Source: Methanobrevibacter olleyae
GTDB lineage: Archaea > Methanobacteriota > Methanobacteria > Methanobacteriales > Methanobacteriaceae
Assembly: GCA_015063035.1 (NCBI GenBank)
Contig: SUTG01000003.1
Span: 1-64,000 of the forward strand
DNA length: 64,000 nt
Direction of reading: 5' to 3'
The translations under genes were made by a program, and so were the position numbers. Of the stretch, positions 34,916 to 44,346 are shown piece after piece; position 1 is the first letter of the stretch, and the number at the start of each line of letters is the position of its first letter. The notes beneath the pieces were generated by a model. It was not told the origin of the DNA, did no database searches, and saw only the letters and a list, made by a program, of their open reading frames with translations.

Positions 34916-34950
34916 AGTTATCACTTTTTGTGATAACTTTCTTTTTTTCT
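34916..34950 (+). terminator. Hairpin terminator after NCS2 permease gene
   Basis: AGTTATCAC (34916-34924) and GTGATAACT (34930-34938) form a perfect 9-bp stem with a TTTTT loop, followed by a T-rich tract, 12 bases after the stop codon. Confidence 0.85.
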
Positions 34951-35144
34951 TTTTTATTATTTTCAATAATTTTTTTAAACTTTTATAGCTATTTTTGATT
35001 ATTTCATTTTCCTAATCATGAATTTATATTGTCTCATTTTAAAAAAAATAATAAGGTTTATACATTCTTAAAACATAATAATAATATTATAGTATTATAA
35101 ATTTCCATGAGATTTTAATCAATTCATGTTTAAGAGGTGAAAAA

Positions 35145-36866
35145 GTGTCTTGGCTGCTTGTGATTTTAGTGTTTTTGCTTGCTTCAATCAAAACAACTAA
35201 GGTTTCAGACAAATCAGTTTCCATAGTTATTCCTGCATACAATGAAGAGGCTACAGTTGCTAAAGTGGTAAGTGTGGCTCGCAAGCTATCATATGTGGAT
35301 GAAGTCATTGTCGTCGATGATGGATCCACTGACAGAACTGTAGAGGAAGCGGAAAATGCTGGAGCCACTGTAATACGCCACATAATGAATGAAGGTAAAG
35401 GTTCAGCAATCAAGACAGGATTCAAATACTCTCATGGAGATATTGTAGCTTTTATCGATGCGGATGTTTCAAACTTCACTTCAGAAAAGATCGATAAGAT
35501 CATAAGGCCGATTCTAGAGGACAGAACCGACATTACCAAAACCAAGTTTGCAAGGGAGAGCGGTCGTGTAACAGAGCTGACTGCAAAGCCTCTTTTAGGT
35601 TTCTTCTTCCCAGAGCTTGATTATGAACAGCCTTTAAGCGGCCAGTTTGCAGGTAAGCGTTCTGCATTGAGTAAAATAAGATTCGAAAAGGATTACGGTG
35701 TGGATGTTGGTATTGTATTGGATGCTGATGTTCACGGAATAAAGATTTTGGAAGTTGATATTGGGGAGATTTGTCATGACATGTCTCCACTAGCCGATTT
35801 AAACAAGATGGCTAACGAAGTTGTGAGAACCATTATTGACAGGGCTGTGGAATACGGCCGTGTCACCATGATGGATAAATTGGGAAACTATATCAGAATG
35901 GCCATTATGGGATTGTCCTTAATAATTTTAGGCCTTTTCATGATATTCTTTGTACCATTCATACCTGTTTTTGTCTCTGTATTTGTAGCATTTATCGGCA
36001 TTGTGCTGACAGTATTCTATTTCTTGCGCATTATTAGAAGGTCCATACCTATTCTGAAGAAAAGCAATACACGGGCATCATTGCAATCATTTGTAAGAAT
36101 GCACTTCCCATTGATTGTTGCAGGATTGATCTTAATATTGATGCTTTCAACATTCCTATCTGCAGCCAGTTTTGATGACGGTAAAATTTCAGTGGAGCTC
36201 ACTTCAAGAAACTTCGTTTACGCCCCGTCTGACCATAACCAGCAAACCATTTCTGTTAGAGGCCCATATACCATTGACAGCGCTTTAGAGAATGAAACAG
36301 ATATATTAAGGATTCCAGATGATGCCTTAAGTACGTTGGAAATGTCTGTAAACGATACAATGATTATCGATGGCAAATCCTACAACGTAAACGAAACAAA
36401 GGAAGGGGATAGTGTAAACAGATTCAGATTGCCGTCAAAGGTAAAGGAAGAATTGGATCTCTCTGATGGTGAGGTCATACCAAACAGTCACTTGACAGAG
36501 GCTTTCCAGAACATAACCGTAATGCATAATATCCAATTCAATAACTTAAGCGATGTAATGGAAGGATTCGTTGAATTTGAAATCAGTCCAAGATCCACTA
36601 ATGCAAGCTTTTTCAATTTGACTTTAGGAAATGAATCAATCCTGTCTTCAGTTGGAAACTTTGAAAACGGTTCAAGCTATTCAATTTCATATGATGGAAA
36701 CATCATGTGCACATTTGATTATGATGATGTCATGAATGGAAATTTCACATTCAGCTTTGATGGAAAGGATGGAATGATAGAGTTTTCAAATAGAAACAGC
36801 ACTTCAATAAGAAATTATGTTTCAAGCGATAAGGATTCTTTTGTTCAGTTAAGGTCACTTGAATAA
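35145..36866 (+). CDS. Family 2 glycosyltransferase with membrane helices and an external domain
   Basis: A 573-residue three-part protein. After a signal-anchor-like start, the GT-A domain (about 25-240) has VSIVIPAYNEEATVAKVV, VIVVDDGSTDRTV, and the metal site VAFIDADVSNF. Two to three helices follow (about 250-300 and 325-345). The C-terminal 225 residues form an external domain rich in Asn-X-Ser/Thr sequons, with no recognised fold. The GTG start has AGAGGTGA eight bases upstream. The GT resembles lipid-linked sugar synthases of the DPM type. It may couple sugar transfer to an extracytoplasmic sensing or anchoring module; that coupling is inferred. Confidence 0.8.
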   Translation: MSWLLVILVFLLASIKTTKVSDKSVSIVIPAYNEEATVAKVVSVARKLSYVDEVIVVDDGSTDRTVEEAENAGATVIRHIMNEGKGSAIKTGFKYSHGDIVAFIDADVSNFTSEKIDKIIRPILEDRTDITKTKFARESGRVTELTAKPLLGFFFPELDYEQPLSGQFAGKRSALSKIRFEKDYGVDVGIVLDADVHGIKILEVDIGEICHDMSPLADLNKMANEVVRTIIDRAVEYGRVTMMDKLGNYIRMAIMGLSLIILGLFMIFFVPFIPVFVSVFVAFIGIVLTVFYFLRIIRRSIPILKKSNTRASLQSFVRMHFPLIVAGLILILMLSTFLSAASFDDGKISVELTSRNFVYAPSDHNQQTISVRGPYTIDSALENETDILRIPDDALSTLEMSVNDTMIIDGKSYNVNETKEGDSVNRFRLPSKVKEELDLSDGEVIPNSHLTEAFQNITVMHNIQFNNLSDVMEGFVEFEISPRSTNASFFNLTLGNESILSSVGNFENGSSYSISYDGNIMCTFDYDDVMNGNFTFSFDGKDGMIEFSNRNSTSIRNYVSSDKDSFVQLRSLE

Positions 36867-36921
36867 ATACATTTTTATTTAATTGTTTTCTTAAATTTTT
36901 TATGTTTTAATGGGGATTATA

Positions 36922-37302
36922 ATGGAAATTACAGGAATAGTCACAACAGGATTGGGAAAGGCAGCATATTTTTTAGGCCAGGATTTCTATAAGAATCAAT
37001 TCAGGGAAAAATGCGGTTTCACCCCATTTCCTGGAACCTTAAACCTCATTGTGGAAGAGGATAAGCTAGATGATATAAGATTGATGAAAAGCAGCTGCAA
37101 GAATCTTATAAAGCCGGATCAAGGATTCGGTGCAGTAAGGTATATTCGAGCTCATCTAAACAAGGACATTGTAGGAGCCATTGTATTTCCAGACAAGACA
37201 ACCCATGATGAGAATTATTTGGAATTCATATCAAAGGACAAGTTAAGGGACAAATACAATTTCAAAGATGGGGATGAAGTGACTTTAACTATTGATATTT
37301 AA
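36922..37302 (+). CDS. ribK: CTP-dependent riboflavin kinase RibK
   Basis: Archaeal-specific kinase making FMN from riboflavin with CTP. 127 residues, normal for the family. Seen are GIVTTGLGKAAYFLGQDFY near the N terminus, the CGFTPFPGTLNL substrate segment (about 32-43), and VGAIVFPDKTTHDENYLEFIS (key residues P-x-x-T-x-H) near 86-106. A C-terminal DGDEVTLTI strand closes the barrel. The ATG at 36922 is favoured because GGGGATTAT lies just before it; an ATG at 36910 overlaps that site. Located 55 bp after the membrane glycosyltransferase on the same strand. Confidence 0.93.
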   Translation: MEITGIVTTGLGKAAYFLGQDFYKNQFREKCGFTPFPGTLNLIVEEDKLDDIRLMKSSCKNLIKPDQGFGAVRYIRAHLNKDIVGAIVFPDKTTHDENYLEFISKDKLRDKYNFKDGDEVTLTIDI

Positions 37303-37371
37303 CGATTTGATTTAATAATTTACTTTTTTTTTTTAACATTGTATAGCTAAATTTTATATTGGAGGGGGAAT

Positions 37372-38169
37372 ATGAAAAAATGTGCCAATTGTGGAAAGGA
37401 AAACGTTGATGAGGCTATTTTTTGTGCTGATTGTGGTGCAAAATTAGGCATTTATAATAGTTCCACCTCTTCAAGTGCCTCAACAACGGATAATTCTTTA
37501 AATTATTCTTCTAATCAAACAAGCAATCAAGCAAATAATAAAGAACCGAATAAATTAAAGGTCTGCTGTTGCTATGTACCTATAGTTCTATTTGTTCTCT
37601 TTTTAGCAGCTGCATTAATTTACGCCGGATTTGCTGAAAGTTTTGGAACATACTATCCTGATGATTTTAATTATTTGGACTCAAATGCCGATGGCAAGGT
37701 AACCTTTGAAGAAATTACAGAAGTGAACTGGATTTATTTAGATAATTCAACACTTAAAAGATTCTTTGAGGGAGCTGATCTTAATCATAACGGTTATTTG
37801 AAGGGTCATGAATTTGATCTTTTTGGGGATGATGTAGTAAGTTATGGAGAGTCTTCTGAAGACACCAGTTCCAGCAATGATAAGTATAAATATTCATCAT
37901 CTTCCTCATCTTCAAGTTCTAGCCATGGCAGTGATTACAGTTCAGGTAGTTCTAAATACACCAACAGCCTTAACAATCATGAATACGATAGGTCAGAAGG
38001 ATACGTTTTAACATGCCCATACTGTGGAAGTGAATCGGTATATGAAACCGGAGGGCATTACAGATGTGCTGAATGTGGCAGTAACATTTACAATCCAGAC
38101 GATTTGGAATTAGGATATTGGGAAGGATATATGGAGTTATTGGCTCCAGTATCGTTAACTATTAATTAA
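37372..38169 (+). CDS. Membrane protein with zinc ribbons and EF-hand-like motifs (copy 1)
   Basis: A 265-residue mosaic. An N-terminal zinc ribbon (CANCGKENVDEAIFCADCG, residues 4-22), a low-complexity Asn/Ser stretch, one helix (about 66-87), then two EF-hand-like loops, DSNADGKVTFEE (about 103-114) and DLNHNGYLKGHE (about 139-150). A Ser-rich linker (about 165-205) leads to a second zinc ribbon (CPYCGSESVYETGGHYRCAECG). The single helix places the EF-hands and second ribbon on the opposite side from the first ribbon. Strong GGAGGGGG ribosome site. Tandem with a shorter paralogue 60 bp downstream. Function unknown; calcium binding is inferred from the loops. Confidence 0.7.
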   Translation: MKKCANCGKENVDEAIFCADCGAKLGIYNSSTSSSASTTDNSLNYSSNQTSNQANNKEPNKLKVCCCYVPIVLFVLFLAAALIYAGFAESFGTYYPDDFNYLDSNADGKVTFEEITEVNWIYLDNSTLKRFFEGADLNHNGYLKGHEFDLFGDDVVSYGESSEDTSSSNDKYKYSSSSSSSSSSHGSDYSSGSSKYTNSLNNHEYDRSEGYVLTCPYCGSESVYETGGHYRCAECGSNIYNPDDLELGYWEGYMELLAPVSLTIN

Positions 38170-38229
38170 GATATGAACATAGTAATTAACATCAGAAAAC
38201 GATAATATTTGTAAAAAAAAGGGGATTTT

Positions 38230-38901
38230 ATGTCAGGTATAGAAGATTTGATAAATCAATTTAATGAAATGAACATCATCAAAAGAATTATAGTCGGATG
38301 CTGTGCAGTTTATTTGATTCTAATGATAATCACTCTTTTAGGCCATGCAATACTTGGAATTCCATGGGATTCATATACAGAGGAAACACCAACCGATTAC
38401 ACTGATTTTGTGGACTTGGACCTTGATGGAAATGGCGGTTTGAGTTTTGATGAAGTCAAATATTATGACCACAATTCAGAATTCACCATTTCAGATTCGG
38501 ATTTATACAGCATCTTTGAGCGGTGCGATAAAAATGGAAATGGCTTGCTTATTGGCGGTGAGTATGACCATTATGTCATCAGTGTAAAAAATCATCTCAG
38601 TGATTTGAAGGCCCAAAAGGAAAAAGCTCAAAGGGAAGCTCAAGAAAGGGCTAGGCAATCTTCAAGCTCTTCTTCAAGTTCCAGCTCCAGTCATAGTCAT
38701 TCAAGCTCTTATGATAGTTATGATGGTGCTGAAACCTGTCCATACTGTGGAAGCGAAGCTGTTTATTCATCAGGAAATGGGTATAGATGCGCTGAATGTG
38801 GAAACTATATATCAAATCCAGATGACTTGAACTTGAATTACGAAGAGGGGTATTATGAATTAACACTCCCTTCGTTTATTAATTCTATAAATAAGGTTTA
38901 G
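38230..38901 (+). CDS. Membrane protein with EF-hand-like motifs and C-terminal zinc ribbon (copy 2)
   Basis: A 223-residue paralogue of the preceding gene without the N-terminal ribbon. One helix (about 16-38, IIVGCCAVYLILMIITLLGH), EF-hand-like DLDGNGGLSFDE (about 58-69) and DKNGNGLLIGGE (about 100-111), a charged helix (KEKAQREAQERAR), a Ser-rich linker and the ribbon CPYCGSEAVYSSGNGYRCAECG. The final NPDDLNLNYEEGYYEL block is nearly the same as in copy 1. Ribosome site GGGGATTTT. The two clearly arose by tandem duplication and may form a heteromeric envelope sensor; that role is inference. Confidence 0.7.
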   Translation: MSGIEDLINQFNEMNIIKRIIVGCCAVYLILMIITLLGHAILGIPWDSYTEETPTDYTDFVDLDLDGNGGLSFDEVKYYDHNSEFTISDSDLYSIFERCDKNGNGLLIGGEYDHYVISVKNHLSDLKAQKEKAQREAQERARQSSSSSSSSSSSHSHSSSYDSYDGAETCPYCGSEAVYSSGNGYRCAECGNYISNPDDLNLNYEEGYYELTLPSFINSINKV

Positions 38902-38937
38902 GATATGCGTTCCCTTCGTTTATTTATTCCATAAATG
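38866..38937. repeat. Tandem duplication at the 3' end of the EF-hand/zinc-ribbon gene
   Basis: CTCCCTTCGTTTATTAATTC and following bases at 38866-38893 recur, slightly changed, at 38910-38937 (period 44). The first copy encodes the C terminus; the second is non-coding. Confidence 0.75.
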
Positions 38938-39034
38938 AAATTTAATAGTAAATTTCAAATTTACTATTTTTCTATTTTTTATTATTGAAATCATAGCTAT
39001 TGTTTTATCTATCTATTTTTTAAAAATAAGCAAA

Positions 39035-39715
39035 TTAATTTTCATACTTTTTCAATAGCTCTCTATAATTGCCGATTTGCAATTCAAGACTGGTTATTGT
39101 AGCATTATTGTCCTTAGCCAATTGCTTTGCGGAATCAATCATTTCCTCAATTGCCTTGTCCTGCTTTTCTATGATTGAATCCTTTTGCAAGAGGAGATTG
39201 TCATAGGTTCTTGTTATCTTTTTCAGCTGCAATTCCAAATTGTCACTATTGCTTTTGACCTGCTCCTTATAGTCATTGATTAGGCTTCTGAGATAGTTTA
39301 TTTGATCCTGCTTGTCATCAATGATAGCCATTTTCTCATTGATCTTCTTCTCCAAGTCATCCATCTCTTTCATTCTGGACTTTTCATAGTTGATTTCATT
39401 CTTCAGCTTCAAGTCAAGCTTTTCCTTTTCAAACTTGTATTTAATTAGTGTGTTATTAAGAGCAGTGATCTTTTTATCTTTTTCATCTATCTTTTGGCTG
39501 TATTCATCGATTTCGACGCTTTTCAATTCCAAATCATTTCTAATGTCTTCTATTTTTTCATCTTTCAATGACAATTCATATTTCAATTCCTGAATCTCTT
39601 CATTTTTGATTTCAAGCTGTTCTTTCAATTCATTAATTTCTTTAATTAACTTCTTATTGGAATTGTTTTTATTTCTCTTGGAATTGTTTTGTTTTTTTGA
39701 TGAATTATCAGTCAT
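39035..39715 (-). CDS. Coiled-coil protein, function unknown
   Basis: A 226-residue protein with a basic, Asn/Lys/Ser-rich N-terminal tail (about 1-25) and then an almost continuous heptad-patterned coiled coil to the end (ELKEQLEIKNEEIQELKYEL, IDEYSQKIDEKDKKI and so on). There are no membrane helices, cysteines or enzyme motifs. The basic tail could contact DNA or RNA. It is isolated between the EF-hand pair and gatA, transcribed towards the former. It is not detectably related, by eye, to the other coiled-coil gene at 58280 apart from composition. Homology calls based on coiled coils would be unreliable. Confidence 0.6.
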   Translation of the reverse strand: MTDNSSKKQNNSKRNKNNSNKKLIKEINELKEQLEIKNEEIQELKYELSLKDEKIEDIRNDLELKSVEIDEYSQKIDEKDKKITALNNTLIKYKFEKEKLDLKLKNEINYEKSRMKEMDDLEKKINEKMAIIDDKQDQINYLRSLINDYKEQVKSNSDNLELQLKKITRTYDNLLLQKDSIIEKQDKAIEEMIDSAKQLAKDNNATITSLELQIGNYRELLKKYEN

Positions 39716-39750
39716 TTTAAGCCCTCTTAAAATATTAAAAAATAGTTTTT

Positions 39751-39806
39751 GAATTAAAATAATAAAAAAAGTAAAAAAAGTAAATTAATAGCTAAAAATA
39801 GCTATT
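39751..39806 (-). terminator. Terminator of gatA
   Basis: On the minus strand, directly after gatA, AATAGCTA and TAGCTATT (39787-39794 and 39799-39806) make a perfect 8-bp stem with a 4-nt loop, followed by T-rich sequence (39760-39785 read in reverse). Confidence 0.7.
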
Positions 39807-39818
39807 TAATGTTTTCAT

Positions 39819-41204
39819 TTATTTTGCATACTCAAATGCAGCCATTGCCTGAACGATTTTTGCATCATCTTGAGGTTTGGCCTGCAATTGCAATCCTACA
39901 GGAATGCCATCAACTTCACCAGCTTTGACGCTTGCAGCTGGAATGCCGGCCAAGTTAGCGATTACGGTAAGAACGTCGTATGCATACATTTCCATAGGCT
40001 CTAGCTTTTCACCTAATTTGTGTGGCAATTTAGGAACGGTTGGACCTACAATCAAGTCAACACCTTCAAGCATTTCATTGATTTCATTTCTAATGACTGT
40101 CCTTGCTTGGAGCGCTTTTTGATAGTATTTGCCGCTGAATTCCTTTTGTGAAATGTAGGAACCCATTTGGATTCTTCTTAGAACCTCTTCACCGCATACC
40201 TCTTCGATTCTGGAACCGTATTTTCTTCCATCGTATTTTCTGGTTGCAGAGAAGAATTCAACATAGTTGATCAAGTAGTAAGTAGGAAGACAAATGTCAA
40301 TGTAGTTGAAACTCAATTCCACTACTTCAGCACCTAATTCCTCTAGTTTTGCTACAGATTCATCGACAATTGCATTTATTTCATCATTGGTGACTTCCTT
40401 GAACTGCTTACAGGTAGCTATTTTCATTCCTGCCAATGGCTTTTCAGCATCCTTGACAGATACAGCTATTTCAGTGAAGTTTGGAGCGTCCCATTTCAAG
40501 GTGGTACATTCAGTAGGGTCGTATCCAACAATGGTGTCTAAAGCGAGGGTGATTCCAGTTATGTCACGAGCCATAGGGCCGATTTGGTCTAAACTCATTG
40601 ACAAGTCAAGCAATCCTTGCCTTGAAACTGCACCGTAGGTAGGTTTCATACCAAGCACTCCACAGTGGGAAGATGGGTTTCTGATTGATCCACCGGTATC
40701 GGAACCGATTGCGATGTCGCACATTTCCGCTGCAACTGCCGCTGCGCTTCCTCCACTTGAACCTCCAGGGATTCTTCCAGGTGCAGCTGGGTTGTTTACT
40801 GCTCCATAGTATGAGGTTTCGGTTGAACTTCCTGCTGCAAATTCATCCATGTTGTTGATTCCTATGATGATTCCGTCTTCAGCCTTGATTTTCTTGACTA
40901 CAGTTGCATCATAGCTTCCGATATAATCCTCTAAGGTTTTGGATGCAGCAGATATGATAAAGTCTTCCACATTTATGTTAGCTTTAATACCAAAGACTAA
41001 ACCGGCAAGAGCTCCGACTTCTTCTCCTGCCTTTATTTTAGCATCAATCTCTTCTGCCTTAGCGATAGCTTCTTCCTTATTCAATTCAAGAAAAGCGTTA
41101 ATGCCATCATTCTTCTCTTCAATAACCTTAATGTAAGCTTCTACATTTTCCTTTGCAGTGATTTCCTGATTTTTAATTGCATTTAATTTTTCAAGGATAT
41201 TCAT
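39819..41204 (-). CDS. gatA: Asp/Glu-tRNA amidotransferase subunit GatA
   Basis: Amidase subunit of the GatCAB enzyme, which converts Asp-tRNA(Asn) to Asn-tRNA(Asn) using ammonia from glutamine; archaea use GatDE for Gln. 461 residues, normal. The Ser-cisSer-Lys triad is visible: Lys in VFGIKANINV (about 74), GGSSGGSAAAVAAEMCDIA-type block (about 148-160) and GSDTGGSIRNPSSHCG (about 168-183). GIPAASVKAGEVDGIPVGLQ near the C terminus is the conserved ending. It stands alone; gatB and gatC are not adjacent. A hairpin plus T-tract terminates it. Confidence 0.94.
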   Translation of the reverse strand: MNILEKLNAIKNQEITAKENVEAYIKVIEEKNDGINAFLELNKEEAIAKAEEIDAKIKAGEEVGALAGLVFGIKANINVEDFIISAASKTLEDYIGSYDATVVKKIKAEDGIIIGINNMDEFAAGSSTETSYYGAVNNPAAPGRIPGGSSGGSAAAVAAEMCDIAIGSDTGGSIRNPSSHCGVLGMKPTYGAVSRQGLLDLSMSLDQIGPMARDITGITLALDTIVGYDPTECTTLKWDAPNFTEIAVSVKDAEKPLAGMKIATCKQFKEVTNDEINAIVDESVAKLEELGAEVVELSFNYIDICLPTYYLINYVEFFSATRKYDGRKYGSRIEEVCGEEVLRRIQMGSYISQKEFSGKYYQKALQARTVIRNEINEMLEGVDLIVGPTVPKLPHKLGEKLEPMEMYAYDVLTVIANLAGIPAASVKAGEVDGIPVGLQLQAKPQDDAKIVQAMAAFEYAK

Positions 41205-41392
41205 TAAAACACCTTACTTTCTTTTAAAACATTGTAATTATGATTAAGTAATCTTAATAATCAAATTTTATATTAGTTTTTATCAAATTTATACCAATTT
41301 TTTTATAAATTTTGATAATTTTTTATATAATAATATAATTATATTTTTCAAGTTATATAAACTATTAGTTATAAAATAAGGAATACAATATC

Positions 41393-42331
41393 TCATTGCA
41401 TATTTTCCAATGATTTCAAAGCCTTTTTAGACCACTCAGCATCCATTATCATGGCTCTGCCAATCCCAATTAGGTCACAATATCCCTCATTCAGCAGTTT
41501 TTCAGCATCTTTAGCTTTTTTCACTCCTCCAGTAAGAATCACTGGAACGGAAGATGCTTCTTTAGCTATTTTGCTAAGTTCCTTAAAGTATCCCGGCTCT
41601 TTGCTGTAGGGGTTTTGAAATCTGCAAAGGCCACCGCTAATGTCAATCAAATCCACTCCAGAATCTATGAAAGATCTTACAGCCATTGGAATTTCCTCTA
41701 ATCTGCTTCCCCCTTCCCAATAATCATAAGCGCCAAAACGAATTGCTACAATGTAGTCTTCACCTACAGACTTTCGAACTTCCTGAATGATTTCATTAGC
41801 CAATCTCAAACGATTTTCAAGATTTCCACCATATTCATCAGTTCTTTTGTTTGTGAGTGGGGAATAGAAATGATTCAAGAGGTATTCGTGAGCGGCATGT
41901 ATTTCAACACCATCAAAGCCCGCTTTCTTGGTTCTTATGGAGGCATTTATAAAATCATTTTTAACTTTCTCAATATCTGCTTTTGTCATATTGTTTACAT
42001 TTGACTTATCATATGCAATTGATTGAGGCCTTGCATGATTCAATTGGGCCATTGCAAAAGATTTTTCCTTGTGAATGGCATCTGTCAATCTTTTAAAGCC
42101 ATCTATAACAGAATCATCTGCCATTGAAAGCTGCTTTTGACTTGACTTGCCTTCTAAAGACACATATGCATGTTCAACTATTACAAGCCCAGTATCTCGA
42201 GCCCTTTTTCGATAATATTCTATCAAGTCCTCAGACACCTTCCCATCATCACTCATCTCCCTTGCCATGGGAGGCATGACTATACGGTTGGAAAGAGTGA
42301 TGTTCTTTATTTTTAAAGGTTCATTTAGCAT
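41393..42331 (-). CDS. NADH:flavin oxidoreductase (Old Yellow Enzyme-type TIM barrel)
   Basis: A stand-alone FMN-binding barrel of about 312 residues, lacking the C-terminal FAD/Fe-S parts of larger family members. Signatures: NRIVMPPMAREMS near the N terminus, QLNHARPQS, the catalytic/substrate HAAHEYLLNHFYSPLTNKRTDEYGG block (key residues H-x-x-H, N-x-R-x-D-x-Y-G-G), and LTGGVKKAKDAEKLL, GIGRAMI for phosphate binding. Reduces activated double bonds with NAD(P)H in relatives; the natural substrate is unknown. The ATG at 42331 has GTGA upstream; an ATG at 42346 is possible. Isolated gene. Confidence 0.85.
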   Translation of the reverse strand: MLNEPLKIKNITLSNRIVMPPMAREMSDDGKVSEDLIEYYRKRARDTGLVIVEHAYVSLEGKSSQKQLSMADDSVIDGFKRLTDAIHKEKSFAMAQLNHARPQSIAYDKSNVNNMTKADIEKVKNDFINASIRTKKAGFDGVEIHAAHEYLLNHFYSPLTNKRTDEYGGNLENRLRLANEIIQEVRKSVGEDYIVAIRFGAYDYWEGGSRLEEIPMAVRSFIDSGVDLIDISGGLCRFQNPYSKEPGYFKELSKIAKEASSVPVILTGGVKKAKDAEKLLNEGYCDLIGIGRAMIMDAEWSKKALKSLENMQ

Positions 42332-42444
42332 AGTTTCACTTTTCATAGGTCTTATGGAATTCTTTCGTTTGAAAATTTATATATAATAGTTTTAAATTAT
42401 ATTTAATAAAAGCTTATTTATTCAAAATGATTGAGGGGATTTAA

Positions 42445-43242
42445 ATGACTAAAAAAGCTATTGTATTTGATAACTCAGGAACATTGATAGAAAGGTTCAG
42501 GGTCATAAAGGATGTCTCCACAGGGGAACTGATCACTCATGTCAACTCTTTGGATTTGATTGACAGCTTCTTGAATGCAGCCCTTGTAGTTCTTCAATTC
42601 AATACAAAACGCTTAAATGGTCTCAATCCAAATACATTGATAAGCGATTTCGTATTGGAAAACAAGATAGACTTTGACATCAGCTATTATTCAACAGATG
42701 TTTCAAAAGAGGAAATCACAGCCATTTTAGAAAAGGATACAGCAGTCATCAAGGACATTACAGACACTTTCCCTCTATTGAAGGAAAGAGTTCCAAATAT
42801 GGAAATATGCAATGGATCAGCTGTCATTATAGACATTGCAGAAGAGAGAATAGCCTATACAATCACATCTGCTGGCCAGCTCTTCAGTGGTGTAAAGGAT
42901 ACTATAGCCCAGCTTCAGGATAATGATATAGATGTTTTCATCGCTTCAGGGGATAGGTCTGGAGCCATAAAAAGACTTGCAAACATCACAGGCATACCTG
43001 AAGACCATGCCTTTGCAACAGCAAGCACCCATAGAAAAGCTGAAATTGTCTCTAGTCTGCAGGATGAAGGCTATAAGGTCATGATGGTAGGTGACGGACC
43101 GAATGACATCTTGGCATTTGAGCAAGCGGACCGTGCTGTTCTTACAACAGAACAGAAAGATGGCGATTTTCCAGAGAAATTGAAAGGGTATGCTGATTTT
43201 GTAATAGAAGACATTTCAGAAGTCCTTCAAATAGATTTTTAG
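42445..43242 (+). CDS. HAD-superfamily hydrolase, soluble P-type-ATPase-like
   Basis: A 265-residue HAD protein. Motif I is FDNSGTL (Asp9), closer to the D-K-T-G-T of P-type ATPases than to the D-x-D-G-T of phosphatases, motif II is FIASGDRSGAI (about 171-181) and motif IV is VMVGDGPNDILAF (about 214-226). There is no membrane segment, so it resembles an isolated phosphorylation/nucleotide domain. A family-specific insert (about 20-130) replaces the usual cap. Likely a phosphatase of unknown substrate, common in Methanobacteriales. Ribosome site GAGGGGAT lies 6 bases upstream. It is flanked by divergent and convergent unrelated genes. Confidence 0.82.
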   Translation: MTKKAIVFDNSGTLIERFRVIKDVSTGELITHVNSLDLIDSFLNAALVVLQFNTKRLNGLNPNTLISDFVLENKIDFDISYYSTDVSKEEITAILEKDTAVIKDITDTFPLLKERVPNMEICNGSAVIIDIAEERIAYTITSAGQLFSGVKDTIAQLQDNDIDVFIASGDRSGAIKRLANITGIPEDHAFATASTHRKAEIVSSLQDEGYKVMMVGDGPNDILAFEQADRAVLTTEQKDGDFPEKLKGYADFVIEDISEVLQIDF

Positions 43243-43356
43243 ACTAGCCATTTTATTTTTTATAGCTAGCCAAATTCTTATTTTCTTTTTTACTAATTTT
43301 CACTATTTTTATTAATTTTTACTAATTTTTATTAATTTTAATAATTTTAATAGTTT

Positions 43357-44115
43357 TTACTTATTTTCACTTAAGAAATCCTCTATTACCTTTTTGCTTT
43401 TCATCACGTTATCGAAATTATTCAATTCAATGATTCCGTGCTTTACATGTTTCAGCAAATTCAAGTCCAGTGTACCGTCACCGATTGCTTGATGCTTATC
43501 CTTTATCCCATCGTTATCGTTTATGTGATTGTAGAGGATATTAGGTATTTTAAAGAAGCTCAATTGATCATCGCATGTATTTACATGGCCTAAGTCGATT
43601 GTAATGCTGCAGCCTGTCTCATTGGTAAGGTTTTCCAATTCATAAGCACGGTTTCCAAGATATGAAAAGCGTTCAGGCATGTTTTCAATGGATATTTTAG
43701 CTTCCTTATCTTCTGCATAGGCCACCAGTTCATGGGTTGATTCTGTCAAGAATTCAAGGGCCATATCCCTTAGGTATTTTTCAGGCCTGCCTATTTTACC
43801 TGGATGGGCAGTTATGCCTATTGCACCTATCTCATCTGCAAGGTCAAGGCAGTCCTTTGTCTGCTTCACTGATTCCTTACGTATTCCAGGATTTAAGCTT
43901 GCAAGGTTTATGTCTACATTCACAGCATGCATATAGATATCCAAGTCATATGAGTGAAAGACCTCTGTGATTTCCTTGTTTCCAAGCATTTCATCAGGTC
44001 TGTAGGGGCCTTCAGCCAAGAGTTCAACACTATCAAATCCATTTTCAACTGCTATATCCAGCATCTCATTTACATCTTTCATGAATAGTGAAAGAAGCGA
44101 AAATCCTAATTTCAT
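43357..44115 (-). CDS. Sugar phosphate isomerase/epimerase-type TIM barrel
   Basis: A 252-residue AP-endonuclease-2-like barrel. Metal-site features: Glu in SVELLAEGPY, His in ITAHPGKIG, Glu in KISIENMPE, Asp-x-x-His in ITIDLGHVN, and His in LYNHINDNDG, with HQAIGDGTLDLNLL as the conserved final loop. Members include xylose isomerase-like, hydroxypyruvate isomerase and endonuclease IV; endonuclease IV has more metal ligands than I see here. A sugar isomerase/epimerase is the best general call. Downstream of the ParA-type operon on the same strand but separated by about 230 bp containing hairpin repeats. Confidence 0.78.
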   Translation of the reverse strand: MKLGFSLLSLFMKDVNEMLDIAVENGFDSVELLAEGPYRPDEMLGNKEITEVFHSYDLDIYMHAVNVDINLASLNPGIRKESVKQTKDCLDLADEIGAIGITAHPGKIGRPEKYLRDMALEFLTESTHELVAYAEDKEAKISIENMPERFSYLGNRAYELENLTNETGCSITIDLGHVNTCDDQLSFFKIPNILYNHINDNDGIKDKHQAIGDGTLDLNLLKHVKHGIIELNNFDNVMKSKKVIEDFLSENK

Positions 44116-44190
44116 TACAATCCCCGTGTTTTAAATTATTTATTTATTTATTTTCAATATAGTTCTTAAATTCATAAATTTTCTTGATCA

Positions 44191-44290
44191 TTATTTGATT
44201 GATAGATAATGGGATTATTAGATTCTCATTACCTCTAGATTTTTATTTGATTGATAGATAATGGAATCTTAAAGATTCCCATTACCTACC
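44191..44290. repeat. Duplicated hairpin sequence between ParB-tail gene and TIM-barrel gene
   Basis: Two copies, 44191-44234 and 44244-44287, begin TTATTTGATTGATAGATAAT and end CATTACCT. Each contains an inverted repeat (AATGG...CCATT type). Lying 3' of the minus-strand ParA operon, they may act as terminators. Confidence 0.7.
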
Positions 44291-44346
44291 AATTCCTTTG
44301 ATTTATTGATGTTAGTGGATAATCATGATTCTATATTTTAAGCATC

